In this document: positions 56,451 through 64,000 of the stretch, in pieces | How positions within the stretch are numbered: the stretch's first letter is position 1 | Layout of the letters: the number at the start of each line of letters is the position of its first letter | Source: Bacteroides sp. 51 | GTDB taxonomy: Bacteria > Bacteroidota > Bacteroidia > Bacteroidales > Bacteroidaceae | NCBI RefSeq assembly: GCF_010500965.1 | Contig: NZ_QVMI01000012.1 | Coordinates: 7,977 to 71,976, forward strand | Direction: 5' to 3' | DNA: 64,000 nt | Translations under genes and position numbers: made by a program | Notes under the pieces: generated by a model | Seen by the model: only the letters and a program-made list of their open reading frames with translations | What the model was told of the DNA's origin: nothing | Database searches by the model: none

Positions 56451-57195
56451 AATAAATATCTTTTTTAATCTGTTTCATTATATTTCCAGGGATACAAAGA
56501 TTCCATTCCTTTGAAAATGAGTCACAGTGATATGGGTTGATCAGATAACTAATGTTTTTCCCCATACCTGCTTTACAAACCTTGAAGAATGACTCTGAAA
56601 GTCGTAATGGCTCTTTGAAAATAGATAAGATAAAACCTGCCCTCTGATACAAACTCTTGCTATTATAAAGTTTCAGACAATGGAGCATATCTTCTTCCTG
56701 AATGTTTGATGGCGCAATCTCGGAAATGGCATATAACAATTCTTCCAGTCCGCCTGCAAGATTTATATTATAAAGACAGTCTATAATTGTTTGACTTAAA
56801 GATGTTACCCTAATAGGATAAGGTTCCTTTTCATCAATAATAACGGGATTATGCAAGAATTTAACAGGTTTGTAAATATATGATTCGTTCTGATAATTAA
56901 AAATACGAAAGTTAGATGGGCTATGTACATATAACCAGTTAAATTCCTGTGTTTGCAACATGTAGTATTCTAAAGCTGCATGATATACTAAGTAGCCATC
57001 ATCAACCGCATTACAGGCAATCCGAAACTTGTCTTGAAGATCAGACGGTAAATAGACCCCTTTACGGACATTAGTCAGTATACCCTGCTTCTTCCAATGG
57101 TAGAAACGAGATTTAATCGTACTGTCTTTAGGTATTTCTATACCTTGACTTCGTCGATACTGTTCTATCTTCTTATATGTTTGAATTGTATTCAT
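56440..57195 (-). CDS. AbiEi-type antitoxin/transcriptional regulator
   Basis: 251 residues. The N-terminal wHTH (about 1-50: SRFYHWKKQGILTNVRKGVYLP) is the AbiEi antitoxin signature; the C-terminal domain (about 60-250) includes YLVYHAALEYY and IRVTSLSQTIIDCL. AbiEi proteins bind inverted repeats in their own promoter and repress the operon (type IV toxin-antitoxin). It precedes and overlaps the toxin gene. The AT-rich 57196-57260 region upstream is the likely operator. Confidence 0.9.
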   Translation of the reverse strand: MNTIQTYKKIEQYRRSQGIEIPKDSTIKSRFYHWKKQGILTNVRKGVYLPSDLQDKFRIACNAVDDGYLVYHAALEYYMLQTQEFNWLYVHSPSNFRIFNYQNESYIYKPVKFLHNPVIIDEKEPYPIRVTSLSQTIIDCLYNINLAGGLEELLYAISEIAPSNIQEEDMLHCLKLYNSKSLYQRAGFILSIFKEPLRLSESFFKVCKAGMGKNISYLINPYHCDSFSKEWNLCIPGNIMKQIKKDIYYEI

Positions 57196-57210
57196 ATTTA
57201 ATATATATTA

Positions 57211-57218
57211 CAAATATA
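57211..57218 (-). promoter_or_regulatory. Possible -7 box of the abiE operon
   Basis: Minus-strand TATATTTG 16 nt before the antitoxin start; a short leader would suit an autoregulated TA promoter. Surrounding 57219-57260 is AT-rich with ATAATTGATTAT, a possible AbiEi site. The rest of 57196-57512 holds nothing recognised. Confidence 0.45.
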
Positions 57219-57512
57219 GCAATAATATGATAATTGATTATAATTCTAAGTATTTTATTGTAATTATTTAAATTAAATCAGCTATTTGAACGATCCTTTC
57301 TATATAAAACATACCAGAGTTTTTCTATTATTAACGTAGGATATAAGAAGCATAGTGATGAATTCCAAATCATTCATCAATTTACTACATTGAACCATTT
57401 CACTATTATAGAAACAAAAGATACATATCTATCCCTCATAAGATACATTGAAGACTTTTTGTTAGAAGCATTTCTCGTATATTTGTACTATACTCATTAT
57501 GTGAATTCATAC

Positions 57513-60500
57513 ATGAAAAATAGACATTATTTCATTCTTATCTTTCTAATACTCCCTTTTTGTACAATCTGGGGGCAGGCATCTCCTGTATTTCATCATC
57601 TACCTACGGATAACGGACTTTTAAGCAATCAAGTAAGGTCTTTATTAAGAGACCGGCAAGGCTTTTTGTGGATAGGAACCGCATTTGGATTGAATCGTTA
57701 TGATGGAACACGGTTTAAGACCTACGAATACGAACCAGAAAATCCAAACTCACTGATGGAGAGAGATATCATCAGTTTACAGGAAGATGCAAATGGGAAC
57801 ATCTGGGTTGGAGGTTGGAGTGTTTACAAGGTCTATTTACGCGATAGAGACTCTTTTTATGATGCTGCGCCTATATTGAGAGATCTGGGCATTTCTGTTG
57901 GTTCTTTACGATTCGTCTATACTGATAGAAAGGGAGATTTATGGATAGTATCAGATCATTCTTTATTTTATTATCAGTTAAAAGAGCATCATCTGGAAGA
58001 GTTCTCGTTACAGAGTAGGGCAAATATATCGGGAATGGCTGATGATGATACGCATGTTTGTGTATTAAGTGAAGATAATCAGTTATTCCAGTTACATATA
58101 GCAGCAGGGGTCTGGAAGCAAATTCCATTGCCTGAAGAATCCGGATATATTAATAAAATATATCAAGATGGTGAGGGAGGTATATGGTTATTCTCTAGTC
58201 GAAGCGATGATGTATATTATAAAAAGGATGTGAACAAGCTTTGGGAACATATCATATTGGAATCGTTTCAAAGTACTCAGAGTAATTTTGTACATTCTAT
58301 TCAGATGGATAAAAATGGAGGAGTATGGATAGCTACTGACCATAAAGGCTTGTTTGTTTATGACAAGGAAAATAACAGAATGGAGAACATCCTGCATGAT
58401 CCGTTATCTCAGACGTCAATTAAAGGAAATTCCATAGAATGCATGTATTATGATGACGAGGATGCTCTCTGGATTGGTTATACAAAAAATGGGGTTTCAT
58501 GCTATCACAGCCGGTATCAGAAATTCAGGAACTACCAGAGTGATGATTATAGAAACGTCAATGTGATCATAGAAGATAAAGCCAATAACATATGGTTGGG
58601 TACCGATGGGCATGGAATTGTATATAAAAAACCGTTTACTGATTCCATCATAAAAAAACTCAATATTCCCGGAAATATTGTAGTTTCCATGGTGCAGGAT
58701 GATAAAGGGAGGTTGTGGATTGGTACATACCTTAATGGGTTGATTTGCTATGATAATGGAAAACTAAAACAATATACTACATCCAACAGCAAACTTTCGG
58801 ACAACAGCATTTGGGCACTTTGTATAGACAAAAGCGGTTATTTATGGATAGGTGCTTTGTGGGGTTGCCTGCAACGGATGGATACTGCAACGGATGAATT
58901 TGTCGATTTTGATTCCGAAAACAAGCATGATACTTATGTTTTTAATATCATCTGCGACGGCGAGAAATACATATATGCAGGAACAATGTCAGGCGTGTGT
59001 CGGATTGATATGCAAACGCTGGAAAGAAATATGTACGCTGGAAATAGTAAAGGAACACAAAAGTTTCTACGACAACATATACAGAGTGTGTATCAAGACA
59101 AAAGAGGGCTGCTCTGGTTGGGGCACAATAAAGGCGTGACAGTCTGGGACTTGAAAAAAGATACACTCTATTACATCAATAAAGATGAAGGATTGGTGGG
59201 AAATATAGTAAAAGCTATTTCTGAGGATGATCGTAACCATATTTGGATTGCGATGGATAACGGATGTTCGGTAGTAAAGGTTACCACCGCTGTGGATGGT
59301 TCTCTCAACTTTAACTTTGATAACTATTCGGCAATAGATGACCTTTCTGATAATAAGCTCAACCAATATGCGATGTGTTATTTGAGTAGCGGGGCGATGG
59401 CATTAGGCAAATCCGATGGTTATTCCGTAGTAAATCTTCGTGAATTGAATGAGAAAAAACTAAGACCAGCGAAGGTAATGTTTACCGGATTAAAAATATC
59501 TAATAAAGAGATACAAGTATCAGAGCAAGTGGAGTTGGAGTATTATGACAGGCTAATTACTGTAGAATTCACAGCTATGGATCTTATTACTTCGGAACAA
59601 GTGCGTTATGCGTACATGATAAAAGGACTGAATGAAGATTGGATTTACACATCCGACAATAAAGTGTCTTTTAGCTATCTTTCGTCTGGAAGCTATCAGC
59701 TCATTGTTAAAGCCAGTAACGGCGAAGGGGTGTGGAATGAAAATGCTTCCGTGTTGTACATCAAAGTGCTCCCTCCTTTCTGGCTGTCGTGGTACGCTTA
59801 CTGCCTGTATTCCCTATTAGTTGTGATCTTCCTGGTCATTCAGTGGAAAAGACTTCAGCATAAAAATAGGAAAAAACTGGCATTACAGCAAATTAACATG
59901 GAACGTGAGCATATGATACGTCTCAACGAAATGAAGCTTCGGTTCTTTACCAATATCAGTCATGACTTTCGTACCCCTTTGGCGTTGATTATTACTCCCC
60001 TCCAGGTGATGATAGAAGATATGAAAGACGGCGAAACCGTTAGGAAGCTAAAGCTGATTTATCGTAATGCAGAACAGTTGTTGAACTTGGTAAACGAACT
60101 GCTCGATTTTCGCAAGCTGGATGTTGGGGCCGAAATTCTGCGTCTGATACCCAATGAGTTTGTTTCTTATGTTAACAACATTGTAGATTCATTCCTGATC
60201 TATGCCAACGAGCGTAAAATTGCATTTACCATTGTTTCTGAAATAGATCAGGTCTTCATGTTATTCGATGCCGACAAAATTAGTAAAATCATTTTTAACT
60301 TGCTGTCCAACGCCTTCAAATATACCCCTGACGGCGGCCAGATTCGTGTGACAATATTCCGCAACGGCCAAAATGTAGGGGTAAGCATCGCCGACAATGG
60401 ATGTGGAATACCTAATGATGAGAAGAAACATATATTTGAACGCTTCTACCAAACCATACAGGATGGTGAAAAAACCGGAAGTGGCATCGGGCTTCACATT

Positions 60501-61466
60501 GTGAGTCAGTATATCGAATTACATAAAGGTATGATATATGTTGAGGATAATGCGCCCAATGGTAGTATCTTTACATTTACTATACCACTACTTGTACCCA
60601 ATGAAATAGAGGAGGAAGTTATAGAAGAATCCGAATCGAATGATATAAAAAATCATCATGAACACCAAAGTGATACTACTTTGAAGTTGTTACTGGTAGA
60701 AGACAATCATGATTTCATAGACTTTCTGTACGATAATCTGAAAGATGAATACACTGTTTTAAAAGCTTATAATGGGAAGGAAGCTTTGGATATTCTTGGG
60801 CGGGACGATATTGATCTCATCGTCAGTGATGCGATGATGCCTGTAATGGGTGGGTTTGAATTATGCCGGCAAATAAAGACGAACATAAACTGGTCACATA
60901 TTCCGGTGATTATCCTGACTGCTAAAACTACTGAAGAAGATAAAATACAAGGGTTGGAATATGGAGCCGATGATTACATAACGAAGCCTTTCAATTTCAA
61001 TATATTAAAGCTTCGGATTAACAAATTCGTTGAATGGACGGAAAAATCCCATAAAACATTCAAGCAGGTTGTCGATGTGAACCCTAGTGAAATAACAATT
61101 ACCTCGTTGGATGAACAATTGGTGACTAAAGCAATCAACATTGTAGAGAAACATATCGACGAGATTGATTTTTCTGTTGAGACTTTAAGTAGTGCTGTTG
61201 GTCTTACGCGTGGGCATCTTTATAAGAAACTGGTTAGTATTACCGGAAAAACCCCTTCCGAGTTTATTAAGATAATCAGACTCAAGCGAGCCAGGCAACT
61301 ATTGGAAGAAAGCCAGATGCAGGTTTCGGAAATAGCTTATGCTGTAGGCTTCAATTCGCCGAAGATATTTGCCCGGAATTTCCGCATGGAGTTTGATATA
61401 TCGCCATCCGAGTATGCGAAAAACCCGAAAAAACTCTCTGATGATACATCCGAAGAGTATTTATAA
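57513..61466 (+). CDS. Hybrid two-component system regulator (HTCS) of PUL 3
   Basis: 1317 residues from ATG 57513, which gives a normal signal peptide (MKNRHYFILIFLILPFCTIWGQ); an upstream in-frame ATG at 57390 would add 41 unhelpful residues. Propeller repeats extend to about 680, followed by a Y_Y_Y domain, a helix near 760-780, kinase His817 in SHDFRTPLAL, NLLSNAFKYTPDGG, ADNGCGIP and SGIGLHI, receiver Asp1106 in SDAMMPVMGG with TKPF, and an AraC domain to about 1305. It probably controls the GH2 and aldo/keto reductase genes that follow and further genes beyond the window. Confidence 0.95.
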   Translation: MKNRHYFILIFLILPFCTIWGQASPVFHHLPTDNGLLSNQVRSLLRDRQGFLWIGTAFGLNRYDGTRFKTYEYEPENPNSLMERDIISLQEDANGNIWVGGWSVYKVYLRDRDSFYDAAPILRDLGISVGSLRFVYTDRKGDLWIVSDHSLFYYQLKEHHLEEFSLQSRANISGMADDDTHVCVLSEDNQLFQLHIAAGVWKQIPLPEESGYINKIYQDGEGGIWLFSSRSDDVYYKKDVNKLWEHIILESFQSTQSNFVHSIQMDKNGGVWIATDHKGLFVYDKENNRMENILHDPLSQTSIKGNSIECMYYDDEDALWIGYTKNGVSCYHSRYQKFRNYQSDDYRNVNVIIEDKANNIWLGTDGHGIVYKKPFTDSIIKKLNIPGNIVVSMVQDDKGRLWIGTYLNGLICYDNGKLKQYTTSNSKLSDNSIWALCIDKSGYLWIGALWGCLQRMDTATDEFVDFDSENKHDTYVFNIICDGEKYIYAGTMSGVCRIDMQTLERNMYAGNSKGTQKFLRQHIQSVYQDKRGLLWLGHNKGVTVWDLKKDTLYYINKDEGLVGNIVKAISEDDRNHIWIAMDNGCSVVKVTTAVDGSLNFNFDNYSAIDDLSDNKLNQYAMCYLSSGAMALGKSDGYSVVNLRELNEKKLRPAKVMFTGLKISNKEIQVSEQVELEYYDRLITVEFTAMDLITSEQVRYAYMIKGLNEDWIYTSDNKVSFSYLSSGSYQLIVKASNGEGVWNENASVLYIKVLPPFWLSWYAYCLYSLLVVIFLVIQWKRLQHKNRKKLALQQINMEREHMIRLNEMKLRFFTNISHDFRTPLALIITPLQVMIEDMKDGETVRKLKLIYRNAEQLLNLVNELLDFRKLDVGAEILRLIPNEFVSYVNNIVDSFLIYANERKIAFTIVSEIDQVFMLFDADKISKIIFNLLSNAFKYTPDGGQIRVTIFRNGQNVGVSIADNGCGIPNDEKKHIFERFYQTIQDGEKTGSGIGLHIVSQYIELHKGMIYVEDNAPNGSIFTFTIPLLVPNEIEEEVIEESESNDIKNHHEHQSDTTLKLLLVEDNHDFIDFLYDNLKDEYTVLKAYNGKEALDILGRDDIDLIVSDAMMPVMGGFELCRQIKTNINWSHIPVIILTAKTTEEDKIQGLEYGADDYITKPFNFNILKLRINKFVEWTEKSHKTFKQVVDVNPSEITITSLDEQLVTKAINIVEKHIDEIDFSVETLSSAVGLTRGHLYKKLVSITGKTPSEFIKIIRLKRARQLLEESQMQVSEIAYAVGFNSPKIFARNFRMEFDISPSEYAKNPKKLSDDTSEEYL

Positions 61467-61556
61467 TACATAAACAGGCCTTGTTTTATCTGATTTCGTT
61501 CTACTTTTGCCTTGTTTAGCAAAAGGTTGAAAATTATTATAAACGTATAATTTATT

Positions 61557-63368
61557 ATGAAAGAAAGACTAAAACAAAGTTTAATACTCTTATTGATGTT
61601 AGCCCCGCTTGTTTCCTTTGCACAGCAGGCTCCTCAGATTATGAATGTGAGTGCACGTCAGACAACCTCACTTGACGGACAATGGAAAACCATCGTCGAC
61701 CCTTTCGAGAACGGCTACTATGATTACCGGTTGAGGCCTTACGACGGCGGGTATGCTCAGGATAAAACTTATCTTGATAAAACCCAACTCCAGGAATATG
61801 ATTTTGAAACAGATAAACTCTTGTTTGTTCCCGGTGATTGGAATACTCAGCGTCCTCAACTCTACTATTACGAAGGAACAGTGTGGTACCGCAAGCATTT
61901 CGAATATGACTTGAAGCCGGGTAAACGCCTTTTTCTCAACTTCGGAGCAGTGAACTATGAAGCCATTGTATGGTTGAATGGTAAACGTCTGGGTAAGCAT
62001 ATTGGTGGATTTACTCCTTTCAATTATGAAATCACCGACCTGCTGAAGGATGGAACAAACAGCCTTGTGGTAAAAGTCGACAATAAGCGTATTCCGGAAG
62101 GCGTGCCGACGGTAAATGCCGACTGGTGGAACTTCGGAGGTATCACTCGTTCAGTTACATTGGTAGAAATGCCTTCTACATATATCCGCGATTATTATGT
62201 ACAGTTGAAAAAGAATGAAGAGAATACAATTGAAGGCTGGGTACAGCTGGATGGCGTCACAAAAGAACAAAAAGTAGTACTGAATATTCCGGAATTGAAG
62301 ATTAAGAAAGAGGTTACAACGGATGCCAATGGATATGCTTCTTTCACAATAAAAGCCAAGCCTGCACTCTGGTCACCGGAAACTCCGAAATTATATGCAG
62401 TAAATCTATCTGCTGAAACAGATGTGGTGTCTGATGAAGTTGGTTTCCGTACAATCCGCACGGAAGGAACTAAAATATTGCTGAACAACAAGGAAATATT
62501 CTGCCGAGGTATCAGTATCCATGAAGAAACGGCATATTATAGTGGTCGTGCTTATTCCAGAGACCAGGCTCAGACATTATTGGGTTGGGCAAAGGAAATG
62601 GGTTGCAATTTTGTTCGTCTGGCACACTATCCACACAATGAAGAAATGGTTCGTGAAGCCGAACGTATGGGATTACTTGTTTGGTCGGAGATACCGGTTT
62701 ACTGGACCATTCACTGGGAAAACAAGGATACATACAACAACGCCGAGCAACAGTTGTGCGACATGATTGGTCGCGACAAGAACCGCTGCAACATTATCAT
62801 CTGGTCTGTCGCTAATGAAACACCGTTAAGCGATCCCCGATTGACGTTCCTCACCAGCCTGATTAATAAAGCCCGGAGCTTGGACAACGTTCGTTTGATT
62901 GGTGCCGCTATGGAAAAGGAAGAGGTACAACCAGGCGTATTGACCGTTAATGATCCGCTGGATAAATTATTAGATATTATCAGTTTCAATGAATACGTAG
63001 GCTGGTATGATGGTGATTCGGAAAAGTGCGACCGTGTAAACTGGGTGTTCAATTCCAATAAGCCTGTATTTATCAGTGAGTTTGGAGGCGGTGCTCTTTA
63101 TGGAAGACATGGTTCGAGCAAAGAGCGTTTTACGGAAGAATATCAGGAAGACCTTTATATTCGTCATGTCAATATGCTAAAACGTATTCCCGGACTAGCT
63201 GGAACTACCCCGTGGATATTAAAGGATTTCCGCTCTCCACGCCGCCATGTGCCCGAAATACAGGATGATTTCAACCGTAAAGGATTAATCTCTGATAAAG
63301 GACAGAAAAAGAAGGCTTTCTTTGTGATGCAGAAATGGTATCGGGAGTTAGCCGAAACATATAAATAA
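61557..63368 (+). CDS. GH2 beta-glucuronidase-type enzyme
   Basis: 603 residues, signal peptide ending SFAQQ about 23. Sugar-binding jelly roll (about 40-205, LFVPGDWNTQRP, YRKHFEYDLKPG, WLNGKRLG), Ig domain, TIM barrel from about 300. Acid/base Glu421 in SVANETPL and nucleophile Glu508 in ISEFGGG. FNRKGL near 580 contains the N-x-K motif linked to uronate recognition in beta-glucuronidases, and FNEYVGWYDG is also typical. It most likely removes terminal beta-glucuronic acid (inference). It follows the HTCS by 90 bp. Confidence 0.87.
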   Translation: MKERLKQSLILLLMLAPLVSFAQQAPQIMNVSARQTTSLDGQWKTIVDPFENGYYDYRLRPYDGGYAQDKTYLDKTQLQEYDFETDKLLFVPGDWNTQRPQLYYYEGTVWYRKHFEYDLKPGKRLFLNFGAVNYEAIVWLNGKRLGKHIGGFTPFNYEITDLLKDGTNSLVVKVDNKRIPEGVPTVNADWWNFGGITRSVTLVEMPSTYIRDYYVQLKKNEENTIEGWVQLDGVTKEQKVVLNIPELKIKKEVTTDANGYASFTIKAKPALWSPETPKLYAVNLSAETDVVSDEVGFRTIRTEGTKILLNNKEIFCRGISIHEETAYYSGRAYSRDQAQTLLGWAKEMGCNFVRLAHYPHNEEMVREAERMGLLVWSEIPVYWTIHWENKDTYNNAEQQLCDMIGRDKNRCNIIIWSVANETPLSDPRLTFLTSLINKARSLDNVRLIGAAMEKEEVQPGVLTVNDPLDKLLDIISFNEYVGWYDGDSEKCDRVNWVFNSNKPVFISEFGGGALYGRHGSSKERFTEEYQEDLYIRHVNMLKRIPGLAGTTPWILKDFRSPRRHVPEIQDDFNRKGLISDKGQKKKAFFVMQKWYRELAETYK

Positions 63369-63399
63369 GAGTGTTTATTAAAATCAAATTAGAAACAAT

Positions 63400-64000
63400 A
63401 TGAAGAAACTGAATGTATTTCTTTTGACGGTGATGATGTTGCCATTAATGTCTTTTGCTCAATCGACAATGCCCTTGTCTATCCCCGAAATTACCCTTAA
63501 CAATGGACTAAAAATGCCTGTTCTGGGTTTCGGTACACTTTCCCTTGAAGGCTCTGTTGGCGAGAATAGTGTGGCAGAAGCCATTTCATTAGGCTATCGT
63601 TTGCTTGATACGGCTACGGTTTACGGAAACGAGGAAGCGGTAGGAAAAGGAATCAAGAAAAGTGGAATAGATCGCAAAGAGCTCTTTATCACCACAAAAC
63701 TTTGGGTTGCCGATTCCGGTTATGAAGGCACTAAGAAGGCTTTTGAAACCTCATTGAAGAAATTGGGTGTAGACTACATTGACCTTTACCTCATTCATCG
63801 TCCACGTGGCGATGTGAAAGGATCATGGAAAGCAATGGAAGAACTTTATGAAGCAGGTAAAATCAAAGCCATTGGTGTGAGTAACTTCGATACCAAACAG
63901 CTTAAAGAATTGCTTTCTTATGCGAAAGTTAAACCTGCCGTGAATCAGATAGAGGCTCATCCTTTCTTCCAGCAAAACGAGGCACAGGCCGATTTGCGGA
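63400..64000 (+). CDS. Aldo/keto reductase with signal peptide (3' end beyond window)
   Basis: The frame opens at ATG 63400, 31 bp after the GH2 stop, and runs off the window after 200 codons. A signal peptide (MKKLNVFLLTVMMLPLMSFAQ) is unusual for this normally cytosolic NADPH enzyme, but such exported aldo/keto reductases occur in Bacteroidetes. Family motifs: GLKMPVLGFGT, catalytic Asp/Tyr in RLLDTATVYGNE, Lys in FITTKLW, His in YLIHRP and a GVSNFD strand. Reduction of a sugar aldehyde or oxidised sugar in the periplasm is possible (inference). Confidence 0.9.
   Translation, partial: MKKLNVFLLTVMMLPLMSFAQSTMPLSIPEITLNNGLKMPVLGFGTLSLEGSVGENSVAEAISLGYRLLDTATVYGNEEAVGKGIKKSGIDRKELFITTKLWVADSGYEGTKKAFETSLKKLGVDYIDLYLIHRPRGDVKGSWKAMEELYEAGKIKAIGVSNFDTKQLKELLSYAKVKPAVNQIEAHPFFQQNEAQADLR

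Overview
The window looks like a gut- or host-associated member of the Bacteroidales, most likely Parabacteroides or a close relative (inference). The evidence is SusC/SusD pairs, three hybrid two-component regulators (HTCS), lipoproteins with a Cys after the signal peptide, TAnnTTTG-type promoter boxes and fimbrillin-domain proteins. Species cannot be fixed from sequence alone.

Layout. (1) 1-12136: a truncated DUF362 remnant, then polysaccharide-utilisation locus (PUL) 1: HTCS, GH2 beta-galactosidase-type enzyme, SusC, SusD. (2) 12137-15945: a 23-bp-period array, a PagL-like outer-membrane deacylase, a second short-period array abutting a CHAT-protein remnant, malate dehydrogenase and a small lipoprotein. 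(3) 16130-21321: a tight three-gene operon of a GH99-like protein, an SGNH/alpha-beta hydrolase fusion and a GH95 enzyme, followed by a nitronate monooxygenase/FabK-like gene. (4) 23010-47210: a large PUL with a PL8 lyase, three sulfatases, a GH88 unsaturated uronyl hydrolase, a GH43-like protein, SusC/SusD, an HTCS and two fimbrillin-fused surface proteins (LamG and GH43). The PL8, GH88 and sulfatase set points to sulfated glycosaminoglycans such as chondroitin/dermatan sulfate. (5) 47.6-57.2 kb: an AT-rich accessory island with decayed genes (DUF1016 nuclease, metallophosphoesterase), three copies of a dispersed repeat, a four-gene cassette (C5 DNA methyltransferase, double-GHKL histidine-kinase-like protein, response regulator, small caspase-like protein) and an AbiE toxin-antitoxin pair. 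(6) 57513-64000: start of another PUL: HTCS, GH2 beta-glucuronidase-type enzyme and a secreted aldo/keto reductase cut by the window end.

How the genes work together. In the PULs the HTCS senses a periplasmic oligosaccharide and switches on SusC/SusD import and the enzymes. In PUL 2 the lyase makes unsaturated oligosaccharides, the sulfatases desulfate them and GH88 removes the unsaturated uronate. The island reads as a defence locus. Its best candidate for an undescribed system is the methyltransferase-kinase-receiver-protease cassette at 49537-53939: overlapping or nearly touching genes, one good promoter, no recognisable restriction nuclease, and repeat copies on both sides.

A second pattern is a set of short intergenic arrays with a 21-23-bp period but different core words, at 12188, 13910, 14134, 21314, 29128, 47269 and 47486, several with palindromic cores. 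They share spacing, not sequence.
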